The position numbers and the translations under genes were made by a program. 22,272 bases of DNA from NCBI GenBank assembly GCA_910587865.1, contig CAJUNX010000019.1, forward strand, positions 46,681 to 68,952, given 5' to 3'. Of this stretch, positions 15,037 through 22,137 are shown piece after piece. Each line of letters opens with the position of its first letter. Position 1 is the stretch's first letter. The DNA comes from an uncultured Roseburia sp. Lineage in GTDB: Bacteria > Bacillota > Clostridia > Lachnospirales > Lachnospiraceae. The notes below the pieces were generated by a model. It saw only the letters and a list, made by a program, of their open reading frames with translations. It did no database searches and had not been told where the DNA came from.

Positions 15037-15981
15037 ATGAGAGAGATTTCAGTAAAAGCGCTGGCAAAGATTAACCTGGGACTGGACGTGATAAAAAAGC
15101 GGGAGGATGGTTATCACGAGGTGCGGATGGTGATGCAGACGATCCATCTGTTCGACCGCCTGGTCATCACGCGGGGGCCTTCCGGACGGACAAGCAGTCA
15201 TTCCTACGGGATCCGGTCGAAAGGGTCGCCGGAGAAGTCCGCGGGGCGTGCGGGAAGGATTACGATCAGTACAAATCTGTCGTTTCTGCCGGTGAATGAG
15301 AACAACCTGGCATATCGTGCAGCCAGGCTTCTGATGGAGGAATTTCAGATCGCAGATGCCGTTGATATCAGGCTTTATAAGCATATTCCGGTGGCCGCGG
15401 GCCTGGCGGGGGGGAGTACGGATGCCGCCGCGGTGCTGTATGCGCTGAACCGGATGTTTGATCTGGGACTCTCAAAAAAAGAGCTGATGCAGCGGGGGGT
15501 GTCCCTCGGAGCGGACGTACCCTATTGTGTGATGCGCGGGACAGCGCTCGCGGAGGGGATCGGGGAGAAGCTTACCCCGCTGCCGCCGATGGTCAGGTGT
15601 CCGGTGCTGATCGCAAAACCGCAGGTGAATGTATCGACCAGGTTTGTCTATGAGAATTTGAAGCTGGGGGGAAAGATGAAGCATCCTGATATCGATCAGC
15701 TGATCGCCGATATCAGGGAGAAGGATCTTTCGGCGATCGCTTCGGATATGGGAAATGTGCTTGAGACCGTGACGATTCCGAATTATCCGGTGATTGCGCA
15801 GATCAGAGAGCATATGCTCTCCTGCGGCGCGTTAAACGCCATGATGAGCGGCAGCGGGCCGACGGTGTTCGGTCTGTTTGCGGATGAGGATACCGCCGCC
15901 GCCGCTTATGAGTCCATGCGTGAGTCCGGGCTGGCGCGCCAGGTGTATCTGACCGGTATCTATAATACGACCCGCGCGTAA
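15037..15981 (+). CDS. ispE: 4-diphosphocytidyl-2-C-methyl-D-erythritol kinase (IspE)
   Basis: 314 residues. IspE is the ATP-dependent GHMP-family kinase of the methylerythritol phosphate route to isoprenoids. Seen motifs are KALAKINLGLDV at 7-18 with substrate-contacting K11, the glycine-rich ATP loop PVAAGLAGGSTDAAA at 118-132 with catalytic Asp129, and SGSGPTVFGLF in the C-terminal GHMP domain. The ATG at 15037 fits the family start; a GTG at 15016 in the same frame would add seven residues and is less likely. The ribosome site is weak (GGAAATGGA). Residues about 48-72 are a Ser/Arg/Gly-rich insertion where relatives have only a short turn. The gntR gene follows 42 bp later, so the two are almost certainly one operon. 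Confidence 0.95.
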   Translation: MREISVKALAKINLGLDVIKKREDGYHEVRMVMQTIHLFDRLVITRGPSGRTSSHSYGIRSKGSPEKSAGRAGRITISTNLSFLPVNENNLAYRAARLLMEEFQIADAVDIRLYKHIPVAAGLAGGSTDAAAVLYALNRMFDLGLSKKELMQRGVSLGADVPYCVMRGTALAEGIGEKLTPLPPMVRCPVLIAKPQVNVSTRFVYENLKLGGKMKHPDIDQLIADIREKDLSAIASDMGNVLETVTIPNYPVIAQIREHMLSCGALNAMMSGSGPTVFGLFADEDTAAAAYESMRESGLARQVYLTGIYNTTRA

Positions 15982-16023
15982 CAGACAGCCGTTTTTTCAT
16001 AAATCATCGAAATGAGGAGAATT

Positions 16024-16698
16024 ATGACCGATAATCTGACACTGCATATGAATGCATACCTGCCGCTTCGCGACGTTGTATTTCACACATTGCGGGAAGC
16101 GATCCTGAAGGGGGAATTAAAACCGGGGGAGCGCCTGATGGAGATACAGCTCTCGAACCGGCTCGGTGTGAGCCGCACGCCGATCCGCGAGGCGATCCGT
16201 ATGCTCGAGCAGGAGGGACTTGCGGTTACGATTCCAAGGAAGGGCGCGCAGGTCGCGAAGATGACGGAAAAAGATATGGAGGATGTTTTACAGATTCGGG
16301 AAGCGCTTGATGAGCTGGCAGCGTCGATCGCCTGCGAGCAGATTTCGAAGGAGGAGCTGGCAGAGCTTCGGGACACGATGCTTGAGTTTGAGGAATCCAC
16401 GACAACCGGGGATGTACAGCGGATTGCGGAGGCGGATGTGCGGTTTCATGACATCATCTATCAGGCTACCGGCAATCCGCGTCTGGTAAACATTCTGAAT
16501 AACCTGCGGGAGCAGATGTACCGCTACCGGGTGGAGTATTTAAAAGATGAAAAGAGCTATCCTGTGCTGGTGCAGGAACACCGTCAGATCATAGAAGGAC
16601 TGGCGGCGCGGAATAAGGAGATGGTGTCCGCGGCGATGCAGATGCATGTGAGAAACCAGGTAAATGCGATCAAAGAGATGATCCGGGAACAGATGTAG
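16024..16698 (+). CDS. GntR-family transcriptional regulator with FCD domain
   Basis: 224 residues. The N-terminal winged helix (LREAILKGELKPGERLMEIQ, then RLGVSRTPIREAIRMLEQEG, residues about 16-75) is GntR-type. The C-terminal all-helical FCD domain shows its usual metal- or ligand-site pattern: Asp-x3-His in ADVRFHDIIY, then His in EHRQIIEGL and His in QMHVRNQ. Proteins of this FadR-like subgroup often sense small organic acids; the effector here is unknown. The ATG at 16024 is preferred because GAGGAGA lies directly upstream; an in-frame ATG at 16012 overlaps that ribosome site. It is co-transcribed with ispE and is a candidate to bind the palindrome at 14927-14936. It ends before a clear terminator. 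Confidence 0.92.
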   Translation: MTDNLTLHMNAYLPLRDVVFHTLREAILKGELKPGERLMEIQLSNRLGVSRTPIREAIRMLEQEGLAVTIPRKGAQVAKMTEKDMEDVLQIREALDELAASIACEQISKEELAELRDTMLEFEESTTTGDVQRIAEADVRFHDIIYQATGNPRLVNILNNLREQMYRYRVEYLKDEKSYPVLVQEHRQIIEGLAARNKEMVSAAMQMHVRNQVNAIKEMIREQM

Positions 16699-16745
16699 AT
16701 GGACCGGCATCGGCGCGTATAGATTGACGGAAAAAGGAACAGACT

Positions 16746-16779
16746 AACAGGGACGGTTTACAGCCGCTCCTGTTTTTTT
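16746..16779 (+). terminator. Intrinsic terminator after gntR
   Basis: AACAGGGACGG (16746-16756) pairs with CCGCTCCTGTT (16764-16774), with one mismatch and one G-T pair, around a 7-base loop. A T-run through 16779 follows. It ends the ispE-gntR transcript. Confidence 0.8.
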
Positions 16780-16808
16780 GCGCAGAAGCAGGAGGGGATG
16801 TCTGTGAG

Positions 16809-16914
16809 GGGGCTTGGCACTGCGATGCATGGCGAAAGCGGGAGGGAGGACCTTCCGCCGTTATGCCGCACGGGAAATTGGGGCCTGGCACTGCGATGCA
16901 TGGCGAAGGCGGGA
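16809..16914 (+). repeat. 35-bp direct repeat pair, 71 bp apart, upstream of the gerAA-type gene
   Basis: Bases 16809-16843 and 16880-16914 differ at only two positions; the shared core is TGGCACTGCGATGCATGGCG. The second copy ends at an ATG that is in frame with the downstream germination gene, so the repeat confuses the choice of start. The rest of 16780-16943 shows no recognised promoter. Confidence 0.9.
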
Positions 16915-16943
16915 TGGGCGAAGCCAGAGAGGAGACGGGAATT

Positions 16944-18437
16944 TTGACGGAAAACGGGACGGCGGTCAGCATACGGCTGGATGAAAATATTGCGGGGATG
17001 GAACGTCTGTTTCACACCTGTGACGATATCAAGAAAATCAGGATGACGCTGGGAAAGAACAGGGATGTCTCCTGCTATCTGACGTTTATCGAGGTCGCGG
17101 TGGACATGGGCAATTCGGCGCTCCTTGAGCTGCTGAAGTATTTCAGGGGATTAAGTCGTGAGGAAATCCACGAATCGCTGGAAAAAAATGCGCTCGGCGT
17201 CTCAGATGCGATGTATTTTGCGACGATCGAGGAGGCCGGCGACGGGCTTTTGACCGGCGAGGCGATTCTGTTTGTGGACGGTTTTGCCAAAGCGGTAAAA
17301 ATTCCGGACGACGGCTATCCGAATATGGGGGTCAGCGAGGCGGATTCGGAAAAGGTGGTGCGCGGTTCCAACGAGGGATTTACCGATTCGGTCAAGCAGA
17401 ACGCAGCGCTGATCCGCAAGCGGATTCGTTCTCCGCAGGTGAAGGTCAGCCAGAAAAAAGCAGGGGTGCGGTCAAACACAAACGTTTATCTCGTCTATAT
17501 GGAGGGGCTGGCTTCTCCAAAACTGCTCGCCGAGATCGGGCGCAGGCTTGAGGGATTTCAGATTGACGGTGTTCTGGACAGCGGTGTGATCGAACAGCTG
17601 ACGGAAGAAAAATGGTATTCTCCGTTTCCGCAGTTTCAGACGACGGAACGGCCGGACCGGGCAGCCATGTCGATCCTCGAGGGGCGCGTGATACTGCTGT
17701 CGGACAACTCGCCGGTGGCGCTCGTGCTGCCGACTGACTATAACTCCTTCATTAAGACAAGTGACGATTATTATAACCGCTGGGAGATTGCAAGCTTTGA
17801 GCGGCTGCTGCGCTACGTGGCGTCTTTTTTTGCGATGACGCTGCCGGGGCTGTATCTGGCAGTGACGAATTTTCACACACAGATTCTGCCCACAACGCTT
17901 TTGCTTTCTTTTGCGGATGCCAGGCGCGGCGTGCCGTTTCCGGCGGTGATCGAGGTACTGATCATGGAGCTTTCGTTCGAGCTGCTGCGGGAGGCCGGCG
18001 TGCGCCTGCCGGGTGCCATGGGAAATACGATCGGAATCGTGGGCGGTCTGATCATCGGCCAGGCTGCGGTGGAGGCGAATCTCGTCAGTCCGATCGTCGT
18101 GATTGTCATCTCCTTTACAGCGCTCTGTTCTTTTGCGGTGCCGAATGAGGAATTTGCAACGGCAGGCCGGCTGTTAAAGTTTTTCTTTATCGCGGCATGC
18201 GCCTGGCTCGGATTTTTCGGGATGCTTGCGGCACTCCTTGCGGTCCTGATTCATCTGTCACAGTTAAAGAGCTTCGGCATTCCGTATCTGATGCCGTTTG
18301 TGGGTGCGGATCTGAATGAATATGAGGACGAGAGAGATTTTCTGTGGAGACAGCCGCTGCGGAAACTGCGGAAACGTCCGATTTATGCAAATCCAAAGGA
18401 TCGCAGGAAGCTTGCGTATCCCGCGAAGAAAAAGTGA
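16944..18437 (+). CDS. Spore germination protein, GerA family (GerAA-type subunit)
   Basis: 497 residues from the preferred TTG start. The N-terminal hydrophilic region (about 1-285) includes GDGLLTGEAILFVDGFAKAVKI and the GerAA-type stretch RGSNEGFTDSVKQN before AALIRKRIRSP. It ends in LEGRVILLSDNSPVALVLPT. The C-terminal part has about five membrane helices, starting RYVASFFAMTLPGLYLAV and including GNTIGIVGGLIIGQAAV. GerAA subunits sit in the spore inner membrane as part of germinant receptors. TTG at 16944 is chosen for its GAGGAGA ribosome site nine bases upstream and because family-like sequence begins there. In-frame ATGs at 16863, 16896 and 16914 would give an N-terminus encoded by the direct repeat. 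The partner gene begins 41 bp downstream. Confidence 0.92.
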   Translation: MTENGTAVSIRLDENIAGMERLFHTCDDIKKIRMTLGKNRDVSCYLTFIEVAVDMGNSALLELLKYFRGLSREEIHESLEKNALGVSDAMYFATIEEAGDGLLTGEAILFVDGFAKAVKIPDDGYPNMGVSEADSEKVVRGSNEGFTDSVKQNAALIRKRIRSPQVKVSQKKAGVRSNTNVYLVYMEGLASPKLLAEIGRRLEGFQIDGVLDSGVIEQLTEEKWYSPFPQFQTTERPDRAAMSILEGRVILLSDNSPVALVLPTDYNSFIKTSDDYYNRWEIASFERLLRYVASFFAMTLPGLYLAVTNFHTQILPTTLLLSFADARRGVPFPAVIEVLIMELSFELLREAGVRLPGAMGNTIGIVGGLIIGQAAVEANLVSPIVVIVISFTALCSFAVPNEEFATAGRLLKFFFIAACAWLGFFGMLAALLAVLIHLSQLKSFGIPYLMPFVGADLNEYEDERDFLWRQPLRKLRKRPIYANPKDRRKLAYPAKKK

Positions 18438-18478
18438 AAAACAAACAGGCGCCGGGAAGAGAGGCGGGGAGGAAGCGT

Positions 18479-20890
18479 ATGTTTTCGGAGAATAACAGGA
18501 TATCAGGGCGACAGGTGTTCCGGCTGCTCACCTATGATCTGCTGGGACTTAGCACACTGCTGGTTCCGCCGGCGTTAGGCCGGCTGGCCGGGCGGGACGG
18601 GATTTTCTGTATCGCCGCGGGGGTGGCGGCCGGGCTCTTTTTTTTAAAACTGCTCGGCGTGGTGGCAATGGATATGAAGGAGCCGTATCCGGCGTATCTG
18701 GAGCGCAGGCTGGGCGTAATTGCCGGTCGGGCGGTGCAGGCCGGCTATCTGGCGTATTTTCTCCTGCTTGCCGGGTATACGGCATATTTGTTTACGGATG
18801 TAGTGAGAAAAAATCTGCTGCGGGAGGAGTCCTTTTATCTGGTGCTGCTGGTGTTTGCGGCGCTGGCGGTCTATGGGCTGTGGGGCGGGATCGAGGGCCG
18901 GGCGCGGATCTATGAGATGCTGTTCTGGTTTCTGATGATACCGCTGTTTCTCATGCTGTTTTTTGCGCTGGATGAGATACGGACCGATTACTGGATTCCG
19001 GTCGCGATGGCGGAACCGGCCGGGTTTTTCACGGGGAGCTATGCGGTGTTTGTCTGCATGGCGCTGATTGTGTTTGTGATTTTTGCAGGGAGCTATGTGA
19101 GTCATAAACAGGGACTTCTTCGCGCCGGTAAAGCGGCGCTGGTGTTTACCGGAGGGATCCACGCAGCGCTGTATCTGATTCTCGTCGGAATATTCGGCGC
19201 GCCGGCGCTCGGAGGGATGGATTATCCGGCGGTGACGCTGATGAGCACGGTGAGGATATCCGGCGGTTTTCTGAAACGGGCGGACGCGTTTATGTTTGCC
19301 GTGTGGTTTTTTACGCTGTATGCGCTGTTAAACAGCTGCGTGTTTTATGGGACGGCGCTGCTGCTGAAGCTCTGCGGCGCGGGGGAAACGAAAACCGGGC
19401 AGGGAGCAGAGAGAAACCCGGGGCTGGAATGTAAGAGCGCCCATCCCGGGCAGAAGCAGGAGAGCGTATATGCGTGCGGGAAAGGTGAAAGCGATGATCC
19501 CGGGCAGAAGCAGGAGAGCGCATATGCGTGCGGGAAAGGTGAAAGCGATGATCCCGGGCAGAAACAGGAGAGCGGGTGGAATGGCCGGCATGGGGAACAG
19601 AAAAAGATGCGGCTCGCCTCCGTTATTCTGCTCGCAGCAGTGTGTGTCCTCGCCTGTATGTGTTACAAAAGCAATGTCTGGCTCATTTGCTGCGAAGCGA
19701 TCCTGTGGTATGCCGGAACCCCGTTTCTGGTGCTTGTGACGCTCCTTCTCTGCGCCCGTATCTTCTTTTCGGACAGACGGAAAAGGCGGGCGGCGGCAAA
19801 AGGAACCATGCTTTTTCTGACCGTTGTCCTGTGCGCGGGAACCATGGCGGGATGTGCGTCTGCAGAGCTGGAAGACCGCAATTTTCCGATTGAGCTTGTG
19901 GTCGGGGAGACGCAAAATGCCGCGCTGGAATGGCTGAATGCAGGGCAGGAGGGGAACCGTGTGATCGACTACAGTCATCTGAAGGTGATTGTGTTTGAGC
20001 GGGCATTTATGGAGGACGCATCTGCAATGGAGGAGTTTCTCGGCCTTCTGTCGGAGACGGACGAGGTGCCGCGCAATACCTATATTGTGGTTGCGGACGA
20101 TCCGAAGGAAATAACAGGCGCGGGTGAGGATGCAGAAGAGGGAGACACAGGAAACGACGGGTCCTCCGTCGAATCGGCGGGACAGTATCTGGAGCAGTTG
20201 TTTGAGAATGTCTCTCCGATCAGAAAATGGGCATATCCGACACTGGGGATGCTTTATCGGGAGCGTGCGAACCGCTGTGAGACGCTGTTTATCCCATATA
20301 TCGGCATGGAAAAGGGCAGACCGGTAGTCACGCAGTATTATGTGTGGAAACGCGGTGAGCCGGCGGGTACGGTGGAAAAGCAGGCGGCTCTGCTGGCTTA
20401 TTTCACCGGGAATGAGATGGATGACTACACGCTGGCACTTCAGGACGGTACGGTGGTTTCTTTCAGTAACGCGCAAAATCGGATTGATTTTTGCGAGGAA
20501 GACGGAGTGCGCAGCATCCTTGTGGAGATCTGCTGTGACGGGGAGATAAAGAACGGAAATCATCGGGGAAAGACGGGGCAGAGCGCGGGGGACGGCTTCG
20601 GGCAGCCGGACGGGAACGCGCAGGGTGGCATGAGAGCGCACGTGACAGGTGTGGCGCCGCGGCAGGATCTGGAGGAAGAACAACGCGGCATAGAGGAACA
20701 GACGGAGCAATATATGCAGGAGCTGGCACAGACGGTTTTAAGGGAACAGGGGATCGATGTGTCTGGCAGTTACCGGAAGCTGGGAGGAATCCGTCGGGAC
20801 TGGTACGCGGAATACGGGAGAAATCCGGGGACTTACGAGACGGATATGGAGATCGTCTACCGGGTGCAGATCGACTGGGTGAATCCGTGA
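18479..20890 (+). CDS. GerAB-GerAC fusion: germinant-receptor transporter subunit joined to Ger(x)C lipoprotein domain
   Basis: 803 residues in one open frame. Residues 1-430 are GerAB-like (APC-superfamily spore germination transporter) with about ten helices: eight by residue 298, a hydrophilic loop 300-376 containing 18-residue repeats, then helices at about 378-396 and 408-430. A basic SDRRKRRAAAK stretch leads into an eleventh hydrophobic segment, MLFLTVVLCAGTMAGC, which reads as a lipoprotein signal with Cys459. Residues 460-803 are a GerAC/Ger(x)C domain (ASAELEDRNFPIELVVG; ISPIRKW-like VSPIRKWAYPTLG; C-terminal LAQTVLREQGIDVSGSYRKL). In most receptors B and C are separate proteins. 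The start 18479 has GGGGAGG six bases upstream; the frame is open to 18344 inside gerAA. An in-frame ATG at 19808 preceded by AAGGA could give a separate GerAC product. A terminator follows. Confidence 0.88.
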   Translation: MFSENNRISGRQVFRLLTYDLLGLSTLLVPPALGRLAGRDGIFCIAAGVAAGLFFLKLLGVVAMDMKEPYPAYLERRLGVIAGRAVQAGYLAYFLLLAGYTAYLFTDVVRKNLLREESFYLVLLVFAALAVYGLWGGIEGRARIYEMLFWFLMIPLFLMLFFALDEIRTDYWIPVAMAEPAGFFTGSYAVFVCMALIVFVIFAGSYVSHKQGLLRAGKAALVFTGGIHAALYLILVGIFGAPALGGMDYPAVTLMSTVRISGGFLKRADAFMFAVWFFTLYALLNSCVFYGTALLLKLCGAGETKTGQGAERNPGLECKSAHPGQKQESVYACGKGESDDPGQKQESAYACGKGESDDPGQKQESGWNGRHGEQKKMRLASVILLAAVCVLACMCYKSNVWLICCEAILWYAGTPFLVLVTLLLCARIFFSDRRKRRAAAKGTMLFLTVVLCAGTMAGCASAELEDRNFPIELVVGETQNAALEWLNAGQEGNRVIDYSHLKVIVFERAFMEDASAMEEFLGLLSETDEVPRNTYIVVADDPKEITGAGEDAEEGDTGNDGSSVESAGQYLEQLFENVSPIRKWAYPTLGMLYRERANRCETLFIPYIGMEKGRPVVTQYYVWKRGEPAGTVEKQAALLAYFTGNEMDDYTLALQDGTVVSFSNAQNRIDFCEEDGVRSILVEICCDGEIKNGNHRGKTGQSAGDGFGQPDGNAQGGMRAHVTGVAPRQDLEEEQRGIEEQTEQYMQELAQTVLREQGIDVSGSYRKLGGIRRDWYAEYGRNPGTYETDMEIVYRVQIDWVNP
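19443..19574 (+). repeat. 54-bp in-frame tandem repeat (about 2.4 copies) in the GerAB-type loop
   Basis: Copies start at 19443, 19497 and 19551 with ATCCCGGGCAGAAGCAGG. The encoded 18-residue unit is DPGQKQES(V/A)YACGKGESD. The two full copies differ at one base in the body (GTATATG versus CATATG). Confidence 0.93.
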
Positions 20891-21002
20891 AGGGCTGCCG
20901 GGGAGACAGAATTTGAAGATGAGGCAGCTTGAAAGAGGAGCGCGGAAACGGGGAGGAGGAAACGATTTCAGCAAACCGTTTCCGGGAAAGGGAATATCAG
21001 GG

Positions 21003-21028
21003 CACCTGCAGGGAACTGCAGGTGTTTT
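21003..21028 (+). terminator. Intrinsic terminator after the germination locus
   Basis: CACCTGCAG (21003-21011) and CTGCAGGTG (21016-21024) form a perfect 9-bp stem with a GGAA tetraloop and a T4 tail. A second dyad without a T-run lies just upstream (GGAAACG 20958-20964 with CGTTTCC 20977-20983). No gene is seen in 20891-21167. Confidence 0.8.
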
Positions 21029-21118
21029 CTGATCATGGAGGGCAGGATATGCGGTTTTAAATTGTACATGGGAAGATCCTGCGTCCTGGTGTTCGGGATA
21101 GCGGCAGGCGTTATTTTG

Positions 21119-21147
21119 TGTTATACTTTCGTTAAATCGAAAGTATA
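21119..21147 (+). promoter_or_regulatory. Extended -10 promoter overlapped by a perfect inverted-repeat operator
   Basis: TGTTATACT (21119-21127) is an extended -10 box with no good -35. The -10 lies inside a perfect inverted repeat with arms TATACTTTCG (21122-21131) and CGAAAGTATA (21138-21147), centre TTAAAT. The second arm ends 20 bp before the ATG at 21168. A dimeric repressor bound here would block transcription of the hydrolase gene. No regulator gene for it is in the window. Confidence 0.65.
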
Positions 21148-21167
21148 CCCGTTTACGGAGGAATATT

Positions 21168-21993
21168 ATGGCGATCCGTTTTAATAAGGCGAATGCTAAG
21201 GTTATCAAAAGTGATTTTGCATGCCAAAGGGACAATCTTACGATCCGGGGCACGGAGTACAGGCCAAAGGGGAATTGCCTGCCGATTGCAGTTGTATGCC
21301 ATGGTTTTATGGCTTTTCAGGATACAGTCCGCCAGTATGCTGTCGCCCTGGCGGAAATGGGGTATGTTTCATACTGCTTTGATTTTTGCGGCGGGTGTGT
21401 GATAAAAGGGAAAAGCGACGGCAGGACAACGGAGATGTCCGTTTTAACAGAGGTGAAAGATTTAGAGGCGGTCATCCAATATGCACGGGGAAGAGAATAC
21501 AGCAATCCAAAAGAAGTCCTTTTAATGGGATGCAGCCAGGGCGGTTTTGTATCAGCAATCGCGGCATCAAGGCTAAACAGTATCATATCAAAATTAGTAT
21601 TGTTTTATCCGGCCCTCTGTATCCCTGACGATGCAAGGGCCGGAAAGATGATATTCGCTAAATTTGATCCGGACAATATACCGGATATGATCCGCTGCGG
21701 GCCGATGAAGCTGGGAAAATGTTATGTCCGGGATGTGATAGGAATGGACGCTTATCAGGAAATACAGGATTTTTCAGGAGATGTTTTATGTCCATGGCAC
21801 AGAGGACAAAATCGTGAATATGGAATATTCAAAACGTGCGTATGAAATGTATTTAGAGAATAGAGGAAAGAAAGATGAACCAGGGGTTGTATCGTTCTTT
21901 CCTTTAGAGGGTGGCAGGCATGGATTTACTAAAAGATATGACAGGGCGGCGATAGAGCGTTTGAAACAGTTCCTTGGCAGGGGAAAGCTGTAG
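21168..21993 (+). pseudogene. Alpha/beta hydrolase, frameshifted
   Basis: Two overlapping frames together make one alpha/beta hydrolase of about 275 residues. The first (21168-21845) has the oxyanion-side VVCHGF at 42-47, TTEMSVLTEVKDLEAVIQYA and the nucleophile elbow GCSQGG with Ser123. After FSGDVL it runs into unrelated sequence and a stop. The second frame, joined at about 21781, continues with VHGTEDKIV (catalytic Asp region) and EGGRHGF (catalytic His), ending at 21993. A net shift of +1 (one extra or two missing bases near 21780-21792) separates Ser from Asp and His, so the product as read would be inactive. GGAGG precedes 21168. Codon use is AT-richer than upstream genes. A sequencing error or programmed shift are alternatives; no classic slippery site is evident. 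Confidence 0.75.
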
Positions 21994-22021
21994 CCTGACG
22001 GCAATACTGCCGCAGGCTTTT
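21992..22021 (+). terminator. Intrinsic terminator after the hydrolase
   Basis: AGCCTG-a-CGGCA (21992-22003) pairs with TGCCG-CAGGCT (22008-22018), with one bulged A and a 4-base loop, followed by T residues. It overlaps the stop codon at 21991-21993, as expected for the genuine end of the frameshifted gene. Confidence 0.8.
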
Positions 22022-22137
22022 CATCATCTGCATTTTTAAATTCCTGCCGGCGCAGGTTGTACTGGATAGCGAAATAAGTATGGTTAGTACAGAAACATGG
22101 TAAAGAAAATTGGCCGGACTGCCTGCATTGTGACTGC

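Noticed and set aside
19328..20710. A 460-codon minus-strand frame antisense to the GerAB-GerAC fusion
   Set aside because: It is rich in His, Arg, Pro and Leu without domains or a ribosome site, and mirrors the GC-rich codon pattern of the real gene.
22049..22062. CCTGC-CGGC-GCAGG dyad as the terminator of the histidine kinase gene
   Set aside because: No T-run follows on either strand, and it lies about 75 bp past the stop.
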